DNA of 64,000 nucleotides from Scheffersomyces stipitis CBS 6054 (taxonomy: Eukaryota; Ascomycota; Pichiomycetes; Serinales; Debaryomycetaceae). A program made the position numbers and the translations under genes. Of the stretch, positions 39,311-49,481 are shown piece after piece. The stretch lies in NCBI RefSeq assembly GCF_000209165.1, contig NC_009045.1, positions 1,178,001-1,242,000 of the forward strand, read 5' to 3'. Position 1 is the first letter of the stretch. Each line of letters begins with the position of its first letter. Below the pieces are notes generated by a model. It was given only the letters and a program-made list of their open reading frames with translations, did no database searches and was not told the origin of the DNA.

Positions 39311-39559
39311 CAATCGTCGCCAGCACACGACAAGTTCTCACTCATGAGAAAAATTCCGAGTCTCCTACCGCGACAGTTGCACCACCACCATTACAGTACT
39401 CAAGCTGTTAGTGTGGGGATTTTGCAGTCAATACCCTTTGGCTGTGAAATACTACCAAGACTGACGATATACGTTTACTGGGAATATATTCAACACCAAA
39501 GAACGGTGGTACCAAGAATCCTGAGCCCATATCTCACGTACTTTATATTGAAGATCTCG

Positions 39560-39590
39560 CACGAAATTTAGCGAGAATCTCATTACGCGT
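39560..39590. promoter_or_regulatory. SCB (CACGAAA) plus MCB (ACGCGT) pair upstream of clamp gene
   Basis: CACGAAA at 39560-39566 and ACGCGT at 39585-39590, 290-320 bp before the ATG at 39880. A paired SBF/MBF-type site suits a DNA-damage clamp gene needed in S phase. Confidence 0.45.
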
Positions 39591-39879
39591 GCAAGCTAAT
39601 ATCACTAACCACTCGTAAGTCTAATAAGAGTAATCGCTGGTCTTAATTGAATCTTTCTTCTCATTCGAAATCCTTCTGTTTCTCATTCGTTCAATAACGT
39701 CAAACTGGTAATACATAAGTCCTAGGATCATACCTCCTTCATGATTGTTGAATGTTCACATCACAACGCCTGCCATCTTATACATACCATAGACGTATAT
39801 CCATTGCATCTGTAACAACACTTCCGATTTCACATTTATTTCTTCCAAACATTCAATTGCATTTATCACTTAATACACA

Positions 39880-40857
39880 ATGAAACTCAAGCTACGAACA
39901 CAGAATACAGAAACACTCAAATCAACACTTTCTCTCGTCAACCCACTTCGAAAGTTTATTGTTCTTCGTTTCTGTCCTGAAAAGTTATATATAATACTGG
40001 TCAATGGCCAATCAGTAACCCAAGAACCTCAAGTATGGTGTAATCTCAAAATCAGTAGCATCTTTGACCAGATAGAAATTCTGAGTCTTCGCGATGACAC
40101 TATTCTGTTGGAAATCAACTTGGAATTGCTTCTTCAAACTCTTAGAAATTTCGACAGAGCCAATAGTGATGGATTGAATATCAGACTTCAAAGAAAGGAT
40201 TCTTCAGGTGGCCTGGGCACTAACACGGGTAACGGTAGAACGGCATCGTTGGCATTGTTCTATGCTAATGTCAACGCCAACTCAAATACTATCAACCATA
40301 CTTTTCGGATCCCGGTAAAAATCTTGAAGAATACCCACGATATGATGCTATTAAAAGAGCCAGAACTTAATGATGTGCAACTCATTATGAAACTACCAAA
40401 TGAGTTCGTGTCTATTTATAAGAGAATGGACAAATTCAAGAAAACAACAAACAACGAAATTATCACCATAAAGGCAAGTAGACGGCAAAGTGGGTTTCTC
40501 GGGTTTGTACTAGAGGAAGAAGGAAAGTATCGAGTAACAATCAGCTGGAACGACAAGCTTAATGTACAAAGACCTAATCTAGCAAGTATGGATGGAGAAT
40601 CCTTAAGAATGTCAGTGCTTAGAAATACCACTAACTCAGATGTCGTAGACGACAATGATGAATCCGAAGACAAGGAAATCACTGTCCGGTTGAAAGACTG
40701 GCAGATGGCATCCAAGATCGTAGCACTGTGCAAAACAGTAGTTCTTGTGATTACATCTAGAGATTGTATTTTGCATTGTTTACTTGATGATTCTGACGAC
40801 GTTGAGATCATATACTACATCAGTGGAATCCGTATACGAAACCCAATTGACTACTAA
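39880..40857 (+). CDS. MEC3: checkpoint clamp subunit, Hus1/Mec3-like
   Basis: A 325-residue protein of the Hus1/Mec3 family, one of the three subunits of the 9-1-1 PCNA-like ring loaded at damaged DNA to activate Mec1/ATR. Family features are the opening MKLKLRT, LRKFIVLRFCPEKLYIILV (first clamp strand pair), EINLELLLQTLRNFDRANSDGLNIRLQRK (PCNA-like helix and strand) and the closing block VRLKDWQMASKIVALCKTVVLVITSRDCILHCLL...EIIYYISGIR. The last block is diagnostic of the C-terminal Hus1 half. A Gly/Asn-rich loop lies near 108-120 and an acidic insert near 245-258. Hus1 of other fungi is about 300-470 residues. SCB/MCB boxes lie upstream. Mec3 and Hus1 are the same subunit; the symbol is by orthology inference. 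Confidence 0.8.
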   Translation: MKLKLRTQNTETLKSTLSLVNPLRKFIVLRFCPEKLYIILVNGQSVTQEPQVWCNLKISSIFDQIEILSLRDDTILLEINLELLLQTLRNFDRANSDGLNIRLQRKDSSGGLGTNTGNGRTASLALFYANVNANSNTINHTFRIPVKILKNTHDMMLLKEPELNDVQLIMKLPNEFVSIYKRMDKFKKTTNNEIITIKASRRQSGFLGFVLEEEGKYRVTISWNDKLNVQRPNLASMDGESLRMSVLRNTTNSDVVDDNDESEDKEITVRLKDWQMASKIVALCKTVVLVITSRDCILHCLLDDSDDVEIIYYISGIRIRNPIDY

Positions 40858-41563
40858 ACTAAATAGAGTTTACTTAATTGCATAATGAATTTAGCATAAT
40901 CTAGTGCTTGTGGAGAATTACATTATCGTTGGACGATCTAGTAGCTCCCCAATGTCAGTAAAGCTTCGTAAGACTACAGTATATAGAATTGTACATTTTC
41001 ACGTGACCGGTTGCAAAAAAAGACGATTATTGTGATGCAACGTATTCTTAATTCAACCTGGAAAGTCTGATAAAGTTGTGAGTTGCTATAGGAATGGTAA
41101 GTTTCTCTATTGATGAATGAAAGTGTTAACTTACTGAAGTCAGTTCGTGCAAACCGAAATATGTATACATTTATCCTATTAATTGAGCTAAATTGGATAG
41201 AAAACATAGTTGAACAGGTAATGTGACCAAACAACAAATTTTCATTTCAATACTTTATACATCGCCTACAAAGTTCACACTTTAACAATCTTTTTAACTA
41301 TTGTAGTCAATATATCTAATAAGTGTCCTCTTACTTATTGTTTACCCCAGACTCGAATCAATGCATTTTTGACTTCGCGCAGCGATTAGAATTGGCCGAA
41401 AAAATTAGTAGGTGAGTAAGAGTCATCGCGGACTGAATAGAGATTCACTGATGAGCAATTTCCAGAACCACTTTACTTAGTCAACAGACATCACTACAAT
41501 TGCCAACTTCCTGAATTCTTATAGATTTGTAGTACTCCATTCCTTAATATCAATCCTTCTTAA
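40858..41563. other. intergenic, clamp gene to SER1
   Basis: 706 bp with a TCACGTGA at 40999-41006 and a partial Gcn4-type half site (GAGTCA, 41421-41426) about 140 bp before SER1. No additional gene. Confidence 0.5.
40999..41006. promoter_or_regulatory. TCACGTGA E-box between clamp gene and SER1
   Basis: Perfect palindrome 142 bp past the clamp-gene stop and 558 bp before SER1. The distance makes its target unclear. Confidence 0.35.
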
Positions 41564-42742
41564 ATGGCCCAAAAATCTCTTGAACGTTCCGAGCCCAACT
41601 ACTTTGGCGCCGGTCCAGCTGTGCTCCCCACAGATGTTCTCCAGCAAGCAGCCTACGATCTTCTCAGCTACGAAGGCGATTCCGTTGGAATTGGTGAAAT
41701 ATCCCACCGCTCCAAACCTGCTATTAAAGTGATCGATGATACAAAAGCCAACTTGACCCAATTGTTGAACATTCCTGACACCCACGAAGTATTCTTCATG
41801 CAAGGCGGAGGAACCACTGGGTTCTCGTCTATTGTCTACAACTTGATAGCTAGCAATGTTAAGAAAACAGGAAAACCGGGAAGAGCTGCTTACGCCGTTA
41901 CTGGTTCATGGTCCAAGAAGTCGGCCGAAGAGGCTGTCAGATTGGGCTTTGACGTTGATATTGTAGTCAATACAAAGGACAAGAAGTTCGGCGACATTCC
42001 TCCTTACAACGAATGGAAGCCTCTAGCTGCCGACACCGCCTACTTGTATGTCTGTGACAACGAGACAGTTAACGGTACTGAATTTAAAAGCACCCCCCCA
42101 GCAGATTACTTGCATGAAGGTGTGGAGTTGGTAGCAGACATGTCTTCTAACATCTTGTCAAAGAAAGTCGATGTTAGCAAATATGGGCTCATCATGGCTG
42201 GTGCTCAGAAAAACATTGGTTTGGCTGGCTTGACCATCTACATCATCAAGAAGTCGCTTTTGGAACAAGCTAACGATGAAGAATTGAAGGCTGCAAACGT
42301 TCCTTTGGTTCCTATAGCTTTCCACTACCCTACTGTGGTCAAGAACAACTCAGCCTACAATACCATTCCAATCTTCACGTGTCACATCTTACAATTGGTA
42401 ACAAAGAGATTAATCGACAACGGTGGAATCGACGCTATTCAGAAGCTCAACGAGAAGAAGGCTGAAATCTTGTACGGTGCATTAACTAGTTATCCAGGCT
42501 TTTACACTTTGCCAGTACACAACCCAGCCGTTCGTTCTAATATGAATGTAGTCTTTACACTTCCAAACGAGGAATTGGAGGCTAAGTTCGTCAAAGAAGC
42601 AGCTTCCAAGGGGTTGTCAGCTTTGAAGGGCCACAGATCCGTCGGTGGTATGAGAGCTTCCATTTACAACGCTGTTAGCTTGCATAGTGTAGAGTTGTTG
42701 GTCGATTTCGTCAACGAATTTGCCAAACAAAACGCCTCTTAA
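41564..42742 (+). CDS. SER1: phosphoserine aminotransferase
   Basis: A 392-residue class V PLP aminotransferase converting 3-phosphohydroxypyruvate plus glutamate to O-phosphoserine, the second step of serine synthesis. Family motifs are NYFGAGPAVLPTDVLQQAA, GIGEISHRSK, FMQGGGTTGFSSIVYNL, the PLP lysine Lys216 in AGAQKNIGLAGLT, and RSNMNVVFTLP near the end, with GLSALKGHRSVGGMRASIYNA closing the substrate site. Its length agrees with yeast Ser1 (395). Strong codon bias. It is followed on the same strand by GUF1 after 240 bp. Confidence 0.97.
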   Translation: MAQKSLERSEPNYFGAGPAVLPTDVLQQAAYDLLSYEGDSVGIGEISHRSKPAIKVIDDTKANLTQLLNIPDTHEVFFMQGGGTTGFSSIVYNLIASNVKKTGKPGRAAYAVTGSWSKKSAEEAVRLGFDVDIVVNTKDKKFGDIPPYNEWKPLAADTAYLYVCDNETVNGTEFKSTPPADYLHEGVELVADMSSNILSKKVDVSKYGLIMAGAQKNIGLAGLTIYIIKKSLLEQANDEELKAANVPLVPIAFHYPTVVKNNSAYNTIPIFTCHILQLVTKRLIDNGGIDAIQKLNEKKAEILYGALTSYPGFYTLPVHNPAVRSNMNVVFTLPNEELEAKFVKEAASKGLSALKGHRSVGGMRASIYNAVSLHSVELLVDFVNEFAKQNAS

Positions 42743-42982
42743 ACAAGCTTATATACTCTCAACTCCTAATGAACTGTGTATCGAGTACACATCTATATAC
42801 ATATAAAAAGTATGAAACATTAAACTTAGTTTTACCTGATAGTTGATATGACATATATAGGTTTTAGTTTTGAAAATTTTATGCGCTACCAAACGAAAAA
42901 TTGAAAAAGTTGCTAAATGGTTTAAGAATTATTCCTAGTTTGAATTCAAAATTTCTCAGCCATTCTACATTGCGAACTGTAG

Positions 42983-44983
42983 ATGCTTGTACGATCGCAG
43001 AGGTGCTTATACCACCGATCTCCCTTATTAGTACAGTTTCTCCGGTCTTTTTCCCATTCTTTTGTGAATAATGCACCTCCTACTACTAAAAAAGTACTTA
43101 GTACTGAAGAGAAGAAGATCTTATTGAATAAAGAAGCGCATAGAAAAGCTGTTCAAGAAAGGATAGCAGACATTCCGATACGAAATTATAGAAATTTCAG
43201 TATCGTCGCCCATGTTGACCATGGAAAATCGACTCTCTCTGACCGGTTGTTGGAACTAACAGGTGTTATCCAACCTGGTTCTAATAAGCAGGTGCTAGAC
43301 AAATTGGACGTGGAAAGAGAAAGGGGCATTACTGTGAAGGCACAGACAGTGTCCATGTTCTACAATGATCCTGAGACTGGGGAAGACTATTTGTTGCATC
43401 TAGTGGATACTCCTGGTCATGTGGATTTCAGAGCTGAGGTATCTAGATCGTATGCTTCATGCGGAGGAGCACTTCTCTTAGTAGATGCTTCTCAAGGTGT
43501 GCAAGCCCAGACTGTGGCCAATTTCTACTTGGCGTATAGTATGGGACTTAAACTTATACCGATTATCAACAAGATCGATTTAGATCAGGCAGACATTCCT
43601 CGTGCCATGGACCAAGTAGAAGAGACGTTTGAATTACCCAGAGAAGATTGCATTCCTGTTAGTGCAAAGACCGGACTCAATGTCGAGAATATTATTCCTC
43701 TGATTATCAAGAACATTCCTGCTCCTAATGGAGACGACAGCAAGCCACTTAAGGCACTTTTAGTAGACTCATGGCATGATCCCTATTTGGGGGTGGTCAT
43801 GTTAGTTCATGTTGTGGATGGTAAAATGAAGAAGGGTATGAAGTTATTATCTGCACACTCAGACAAAGTCTACGAAGTAAAAGAAGTGGGGATCATGTAC
43901 CCCGATAAAATGCAAATGGACCAGATCAAGGCTGGACAAGTTGCCTATGTAGTCCCGGGAATGAAGAACCCCAGAGAAGCTCTTGTTGGTGATACTTTCT
44001 TCCAGTATGGTAAACATGAAGGATTGGAAGCTTTACCGGGGTTCGAGGAACCAAAACCGATGGTATTTCTTGGAGCTTTTCCAGCAGATGGCACTGAATT
44101 CAATGTTATGGATGATCAAATGCAGAATTTGGTTTTGAATGACAGATCTGTCAGCCTTGAAAAGGAAACTTCCAATGCCTTAGGTTTGGGCTGGAGGCTT
44201 GGATTTCTCGGGTCATTACATGCTTCAGTGTTTAAAGAAAGATTGGAGAATGAATATGGAGCCAAGATTATTTTGACAGCTCCTACTGTACCATACAAAA
44301 TTGTATATAGAGATGGCAGAGAAGAAATCATCACCAATCCAGATGGTTTTCCTGATGCCAAGAACCAAGTTAATGTCGATACCTATATGGAGCCATATGT
44401 GAACGCAATCATGTCTGTTCCAAACGAATATGTTGGCACAGTGATGACATTGTGTTTGAGCAACAGAGGAGTACAGAAAGAGATAGAATATTTAAATACT
44501 GGTCAAGTTCTTTTGAAATACGAAATCCCTATGGCTCAATTAGTTGAAGACTTCTTTGGCCAATTGAAGGGTTGTACTAAGGGTTATGCTTCTTTGGACT
44601 ACGAAGATGCTGGCTATAGAAAGTCTGATATTGTAAAAATGGAATTATGTGTCAATTCCGAGCCTCAAGATGCATTGACCACCATTTTGCATAAATCTCA
44701 AGCTCAATCTCGCGGTAAAGAATACGTAACTCGATTCAAAAAATTTCTCAGATTCCAATTGTTTGAAGTTGTTATTCAGGCCAAGGTGAACAGTAAGATC
44801 GTCGCCCGAGAGACAATCAAGGCAAAGAGAAAAGACGTCACTCAAAAATTGCATGCCGCTGATATTTCCAGATATAAGAAGTTATTGGAAAGACAGAAGG
44901 AAGGAAAGAAACAGATGAAGGCTGCTGGACGTGTCCATATTGGCAACGATGCATACCAAGCTTTCTTACGTCGTAATGATTAG
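42983..44983 (+). CDS. GUF1: mitochondrial elongation factor 4 (LepA homologue) Guf1
   Basis: A 666-residue translational GTPase of the LepA/EF4 group that supports mitochondrial protein synthesis under suboptimal conditions. A basic presequence ([19 protein letters not shown]) precedes the G domain: [16 protein letters not shown] (about 75-90), [18 protein letters not shown] (switch I), [15 protein letters not shown] and [12 protein letters not shown]. LepA-specific parts follow, including [24 protein letters not shown] and the C-terminal domain [38 protein letters not shown]. The start is the first ATG and gives a normal targeting signal. It is convergent with ILV1, 84 bp apart. Confidence 0.97.
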   Translation: MLVRSQRCLYHRSPLLVQFLRSFSHSFVNNAPPTTKKVLSTEEKKILLNKEAHRKAVQERIADIPIRNYRNFSIVAHVDHGKSTLSDRLLELTGVIQPGSNKQVLDKLDVERERGITVKAQTVSMFYNDPETGEDYLLHLVDTPGHVDFRAEVSRSYASCGGALLLVDASQGVQAQTVANFYLAYSMGLKLIPIINKIDLDQADIPRAMDQVEETFELPREDCIPVSAKTGLNVENIIPLIIKNIPAPNGDDSKPLKALLVDSWHDPYLGVVMLVHVVDGKMKKGMKLLSAHSDKVYEVKEVGIMYPDKMQMDQIKAGQVAYVVPGMKNPREALVGDTFFQYGKHEGLEALPGFEEPKPMVFLGAFPADGTEFNVMDDQMQNLVLNDRSVSLEKETSNALGLGWRLGFLGSLHASVFKERLENEYGAKIILTAPTVPYKIVYRDGREEIITNPDGFPDAKNQVNVDTYMEPYVNAIMSVPNEYVGTVMTLCLSNRGVQKEIEYLNTGQVLLKYEIPMAQLVEDFFGQLKGCTKGYASLDYEDAGYRKSDIVKMELCVNSEPQDALTTILHKSQAQSRGKEYVTRFKKFLRFQLFEVVIQAKVNSKIVARETIKAKRKDVTQKLHAADISRYKKLLERQKEGKKQMKAAGRVHIGNDAYQAFLRRND

Positions 44984-45067
44984 TTACACTTGTACATAGA
45001 ATTTAAACTGAAATGTATATTACCACCAACTTTTTTGATTTTCTTTTTCAATTAATGCAGAGATTAA

Positions 45068-46801
45068 TCAGCTTCTCAAGAACTTCTTATAGACAACGTT
45101 GTCATTTTCAACATTGAACTTGTATCCAAGTTCATTCAAGAAGGACTGGAAATCTGCGTCATCTGTTCCTTCAGGAAGCGTAAAACCACACAAAACCTTG
45201 CCGATGTCGTGCCCGTGATTTCTGTAATGAAACAAAGTAATGTTCCAATCAGCCTTCAAAGCTTGTAAGAAGTTGAATAAGGCTCCAGGCTTTTCTGGAA
45301 ATTCGAAACTGTATAATCTTTCATTGGCAACTTCTTCAGAGGACTTACCGCCGACCAAATAACGACCATGGGTCTTGGCTAATTCATTGTCAGAGATATC
45401 AACTACTTCGTATCCATGTTCATTGTTGTTCATGTCTTCAATAATTGGGGTTAATTCCTTCTTTTTGTCAATAACATTGAAGGAAACAAAGATGTTGGCA
45501 TCAGCACCATTACACCTGTACGAGAATTCTGTAATGGCTCTAGGATTGATGATACTTTGCAACTTGGCGAATTCACCAGGCTTTTCAGGAATAGTAACCA
45601 CCAACGAAACTTCTTTACCTTCACCGAGAACAGCTCTCTCGCTGACGAATCTCAATCTGTCGAAGTTCATATTGGCACCACTCAAGATGGGCACATAGAA
45701 CTTGTTTCTGTGGTCAATGTCTGGATTTTGTTCAATGTACTTCTTCAAGCCGGCTACAGACAAGGCTCCGGATGGTTCAGTAATCAGTCTTGTGTCTTCA
45801 AAGATATCCTTGATTGCTGCACACAACTCATCAGTAGAAACCTTAACGACTTCGTCTACTAAGTTTTCACAGAGTCTCCAGGTTTCTTTACCTAAGACCT
45901 TGACAGCAGTTCCGTCAGCAAACATACCAACTTGGTCAAGTACCACCAGCTTTTTAGCCTTGAGCGACTGGTACAAGGCATCAGCATCGTTTGTTTCTAC
46001 ACCAATGATCTTCACATGGGGAGCAATCTTCTTCAAGTAGACAGCGACACCAGCAATAAGACCACCACCACCAACAGGGACAAACAATGCGTTCAACTTA
46101 TCCAAGCGCAACTGTCTCGTGATCTCCAATGCTATGGTACCCTGGCCAGCGATGACATAGGGATGGTCGAAAGGAGGCACATCCGTCAAGTTGTTCAATG
46201 AACTCAAACGGGCACATTCTTGCTTGGCCGAGTCAAAGTCGTCACCATACAAAACAACTTGCGATCCAAGTCTCGAAACATTGGTATACTTGATAGAAGG
46301 TGTAGCCGTAGGCATAACTATAGTGGAAGGAATTTTCAATCTGTTGGCAGAGTAAGCTACACCTTGAGCATGGTTACCAGCAGAACAAGCTATTACACCC
46401 GAAAGTGGCATCTTTGAGTTAGAATGCAAATGTGAAATCATATTATATGCTCCACGCAATTTGAAAGAGAATACAGGAAGCAAATCCTCTCTCTTCAAGT
46501 AGATGTTTGAATTGCACTTATGGGACAAATTGATGGCATGTGTGAGAGGGGTTCCTGCCCTTTCCACAACATCATACACTCGTGAAGTCAAGATCAATTT
46601 GATGTAGTCTGGATCACCATCTTCGTTGAAATCGGCGTCGAGAAGGTCTGGCCACTTTTCTCTGGCCGTGAGCTGGGACTCTTTTCTATCAGTACGTGAT
46701 GAAGATGAGGCGAATCTCAAGTCATATTTGGCTATATGATTGCCCTCAAATTTGACACGCCAAAGCCAATTGGCCATTCTTGCCGAATTTCTGACCAACA
46801 T
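45068..46801 (-). CDS. ILV1: threonine deaminase, mitochondrial
   Basis: A 577-residue PLP enzyme deaminating threonine to 2-oxobutanoate, the first committed step of isoleucine synthesis. The N-terminus ([18 protein letters not shown]) looks like a mitochondrial presequence. Catalytic domain motifs: [18 protein letters not shown] with the PLP lysine near residue 114, [32 protein letters not shown] and [12 protein letters not shown]. The C-terminal 170 residues form the paired ACT-like regulatory domain ([14 protein letters not shown] and [19 protein letters not shown]), which binds isoleucine and valine. Its length equals that of yeast Ilv1 (576). A TCACGTGA box lies 107 bp upstream. Confidence 0.97.
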   Translation of the reverse strand: MLVRNSARMANWLWRVKFEGNHIAKYDLRFASSSSRTDRKESQLTAREKWPDLLDADFNEDGDPDYIKLILTSRVYDVVERAGTPLTHAINLSHKCNSNIYLKREDLLPVFSFKLRGAYNMISHLHSNSKMPLSGVIACSAGNHAQGVAYSANRLKIPSTIVMPTATPSIKYTNVSRLGSQVVLYGDDFDSAKQECARLSSLNNLTDVPPFDHPYVIAGQGTIALEITRQLRLDKLNALFVPVGGGGLIAGVAVYLKKIAPHVKIIGVETNDADALYQSLKAKKLVVLDQVGMFADGTAVKVLGKETWRLCENLVDEVVKVSTDELCAAIKDIFEDTRLITEPSGALSVAGLKKYIEQNPDIDHRNKFYVPILSGANMNFDRLRFVSERAVLGEGKEVSLVVTIPEKPGEFAKLQSIINPRAITEFSYRCNGADANIFVSFNVIDKKKELTPIIEDMNNNEHGYEVVDISDNELAKTHGRYLVGGKSSEEVANERLYSFEFPEKPGALFNFLQALKADWNITLFHYRNHGHDIGKVLCGFTLPEGTDDADFQSFLNELGYKFNVENDNVVYKKFLRS

Positions 46802-47685
46802 GTCTGAAGCAATTGTTGGTTGTGTGTTTCAAATTGCCAGAACCACCAACTTGGAAATTTTTCAACTTCTCCAGATCTACTGAAAAACATCGATGATTCA
46901 TATCTGATCACGTGACATAATAGCTCTGCGTCCGTTACAGGACGCTTCAGTTATCAGAATTTGGGCCGATGCAAATACGACAACTAAAAATTTGGTTGCG
47001 AAAAAGTTATCTTATCTACAGGAAAGTCTGGCAGCGCGGCTAAACTCGAATCCTTTGTTGGTGACTGTGGCCATTCTGGCCGTGGAACAGAACAAACTAG
47101 ACCATATATCTTATCCTAGAATGATAAAACCAGTTAAGCGAAAAATGATTCGATCAAAACATTAATCCTCAAGTTTGAATTTTGCTCGGCGTGCTCAGCT
47201 CTCAGCCACCTAGCTTCTCGAAACGCTGAGTTCTTTACTATTCTTTCCTCAACTACCATGCAGATTAAATCTTCGAGCAAGCCATTTTAATCTGTGTTAG
47301 CATCATCTGTTCGTCAACTGGCACACTTACAATTGCATGTACGTACATATTAACAGCACCTAAAGTAGTCCTAGATTTCTTCCATACGCGAACTGCGTGC
47401 CTGTCCGTAGATTTTATTACATTGCTTCCTATACTTTCTTTATTCGGAAGCAATTATCCCTCAATCTGCTGATTATCAGTTGTACTAAACATATTTTGGT
47501 CCTCTTAGTTTCTTACTAGTAAGCTGCACTCTTGAGCACATTCTGAGTTGTCACTAAATTGTTAATGGGTGCAAAATAAACTAAAAAAATATTTTTGTTT
47601 GCGTACTTTAAAATTAGCGGGACATTATATTTGCACTCTGCTTCTCTACAAAGCTATAAACTCAATACTGTAGAGTTTTTGAAAG
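46802..47685. other. divergent region ILV1 / unknown gene
   Basis: 884 bp. A TCACGTGA E-box lies close to ILV1. The rest has AT-rich tracts and no supported ORF; a 62-codon minus-strand frame at 47265-47453 is not protein-like. Confidence 0.5.
46908..46915. promoter_or_regulatory. TCACGTGA E-box upstream of ILV1
   Basis: Perfect Cbf1-type palindrome 107 bp before the ILV1 ATG, at a typical promoter position. Confidence 0.5.
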
Positions 47686-48687
47686 ATGATAAAAGGAGAG
47701 TCCTTTGCCATAGAAGTTTTAGCTAAAAAGTTATATCAACGTACCATGGACTATAACAATTACATTGCTCAAGTTGGTTCTCAGCAGTTGTGCGAAGCCT
47801 TGTCAACCAATGGTTCCTCAACAGCAATACCTCCGTTATCCGTGGACAGCAAGACTATCCCGCAGGTGAAGATCACGAATCTCTTTGAAGGCAACCAACA
47901 CAATAATTTGATTCCACCCCCAGTGATAGGTGATCACCACTATGATTTTGCTTTCAACTACGACCCAGACATATTTACCAACTTGAACCAGTACGGGAAC
48001 ACTCTTCCTCCTATATCTGGAATTGTTGATGATGTTGGACTAGATCTAACAGGCTTTCCTAGCCAGTCCTTGGGCTTTGAACAGCCTGTGAATGTATCAT
48101 ATACGCACGAGACTTTCCAAACAGCTAATTCTAGCTTAGAAGAGAGCAGCAGCAAGAGCAACCTGGAGTACCCAACCGCACTGCCAACTGCTCCCCCGTC
48201 TCCTGAACTTTACGTCGAAGCACGAATATTCGAATGGCCCTACGACGAAACTACCTACAAAAGCGATAACAGAATTAGAATACCTTGGAAAGTGCTCGAT
48301 GCTGAAAAGACCAGCAGAGCCGTCCGAGCAACTGTAAGAAAAGAGTTTGATATGCAAGACAAGTTCTTCGATGGACTGCTTGACAAGGATAAGTTTCGTA
48401 TCGTTTCAGAGAAGCGGAAACGGAGCCACTCCTCTGCTCAGGAGCACGTTTGGCAGCCAAGATCCGTTTTCAAATCATTCACCAATATAAGTTTGAATCT
48501 CGACAGTACAGACTATCATAATTACATCCCCATGGAATCCTGTTTCGGAAAGGTGAACATGAGGGTCCTAAATGCTTGGCCACGGTCCACGAAGAAAGAA
48601 AAGACCCAGCCGATAAAGAAAGAGAAGGTCCTTTCGACAAAGATAGAGAAACCCCGTTCGAACAAGAGAGGAAAAAAAAGTTGGTGA
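47686..48687 (+). CDS. hypothetical protein with basic C-terminal octapeptide repeats
   Basis: A 333-residue protein I do not recognise. Residues 1-175 are low in charge and rich in Asn, Pro, Ser and Thr, with aromatic-acidic patches such as DHHYDFAFNYDPDIF, of a kind seen in activation regions. A compact central part (about 180-300) contains YVEARIFEWPYDETTYKSDNRIRIPW, DMQDKFFDGLLDKDKFRIVSEKRKR and QPRSVFKSF. The last 32 residues are four 8-residue units (TKKEKTQP, IKKEKVLS, TKIEKPRS, NKRGKKSW), strongly basic and NLS-like. An alternative start is the second Met (47746). Nuclear location is inferred from the tail; no domain family can be named. It is isolated between ILV1 and MET5. Confidence 0.55.
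   Translation: MIKGESFAIEVLAKKLYQRTMDYNNYIAQVGSQQLCEALSTNGSSTAIPPLSVDSKTIPQVKITNLFEGNQHNNLIPPPVIGDHHYDFAFNYDPDIFTNLNQYGNTLPPISGIVDDVGLDLTGFPSQSLGFEQPVNVSYTHETFQTANSSLEESSSKSNLEYPTALPTAPPSPELYVEARIFEWPYDETTYKSDNRIRIPWKVLDAEKTSRAVRATVRKEFDMQDKFFDGLLDKDKFRIVSEKRKRSHSSAQEHVWQPRSVFKSFTNISLNLDSTDYHNYIPMESCFGKVNMRVLNAWPRSTKKEKTQPIKKEKVLSTKIEKPRSNKRGKKSW
48589..48684 (+). repeat. 24-bp coding repeat, four degenerate units
   Basis: Four consecutive 24-nt units at the 3' end of the unknown gene, each coding for an octapeptide of the form x-K-x-[EG]-K-x-x-x. The stop codon follows directly. Confidence 0.7.
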
Positions 48688-49052
48688 TTTTCCTCTTCCA
48701 AGCGTAATAGCCTATGTATATTCAAAATCCTACAGTATCATCAGCCTAATAATTAATACCTAAATAATACCATAATGATATGATACCTTCCACTTACGAA
48801 AACTAATATTGTTAGAACAGTAAAATGTAAGGGCCCAGAGTTAACTGGTATGTGTCTTAATTCCCAGAGACGGTTTATCTCTCACCCCACGATAATCTCC
48901 CCACCTTGAATCCCTCTCCTCTAGTCCGCAAACCCAGGCAGTACAGAGGTTGCAAAATGCCTGTAGAGTTCAAACCCCGACTTGCAACTTATGGGCTTTG
49001 CCGGGTTTACCTTTTCAAACACATGAAAGAGTTGCCCATTATTGACAGTGTC

Positions 49053-49058
49053 CACGTG
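49053..49058. promoter_or_regulatory. CACGTG core upstream of MET5, distal
   Basis: CACGTG within TCCACGTGAT, about 425 bp before the MET5 ATG. The Cbf1-Met4 site type of the sulfur regulon. Confidence 0.45.
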
Positions 49059-49134
49059 ATTGAGAATAGTTCTGCTAAGTTAGCTGGGCTAGTTTGCACC
49101 AATAAACCGCTGGATGTATTACCATTATCAAATG

Positions 49135-49141
49135 TCACGTG
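49135..49141 (+). promoter_or_regulatory. TCACGTG Cbf1/Met4 site upstream of MET5, proximal
   Basis: Exact TCACGTG, the consensus of Cbf1-Met4-Met28 at yeast sulfate-assimilation genes, 341 bp before the MET5 ATG and 77 bp after the distal core. Paired sites are typical of MET promoters. Confidence 0.55.
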
Positions 49142-49387
49142 CAATGATCTGATAGTGCGAATGTTGCGTCCTGCAGGCTGCAACCCGATATGGATAGTAC
49201 AAATTTTTCAGCCTAATGAATCATATGGAGTATAAGAAATTGCAATTCTGCTGGTGAAATACTCTTTGTGAATCTGTTCCATAGACATCGGTACTATGAG
49301 TGTTAGTCAGACTGAAGCTAGTAAGTACAGTTTTTGTAGGTCTACTACGGATTCAATGTTTTCACGGTCTACTCCAGGTTTTCCAGA

Positions 49388-49424
49388 GTCTGAGATCTGA
49401 AAAGTCTGGAGTCTGGAGTCTGAA
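49388..49424 (+). repeat. GTCTGGA-type heptamer repeat in MET5 leader
   Basis: GTCTGAG and ATCTGAA (49388-49401), then two perfect GTCTGGA units and GTCTGAA (49404-49424), ending about 58 bp before the MET5 ATG. Probably within the 5' leader. Confidence 0.6.
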
Positions 49425-49481
49425 AACAGAGAAAACGTTGAAAGCAATCTTCGAAATTTCACGGTTTCGATTTTTATCATT

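Larger units (their letters stand above)
38951..39879. other. divergent region YSH1 / HUS1-MEC3-like
   Basis: 929 bp. It holds the paired GCGACAT motif (39040-39110), a cluster of TAGCCC/GCCCTA sites (39258-39310), and an SCB-like plus MCB pair (39560-39590). A 75-codon frame at 39344 is not protein-like. Confidence 0.55.
48688..49481. other. intergenic, upstream region of MET5
   Basis: 794 bp with two CACGTG cores (49053-49058 and 49136-49141) and a heptamer repeat at 49388-49424. An open frame at 48957-49235 (92 codons from ATG) shows no conserved features and overlaps the E-boxes, so it is dismissed. Confidence 0.55.

Noticed and set aside
48957..49235. 92-codon ORF from ATG upstream of MET5
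   Set aside because: No recognisable features, and it overlaps the MET5 E-boxes; the upstream part of the frame has only a TTG start.
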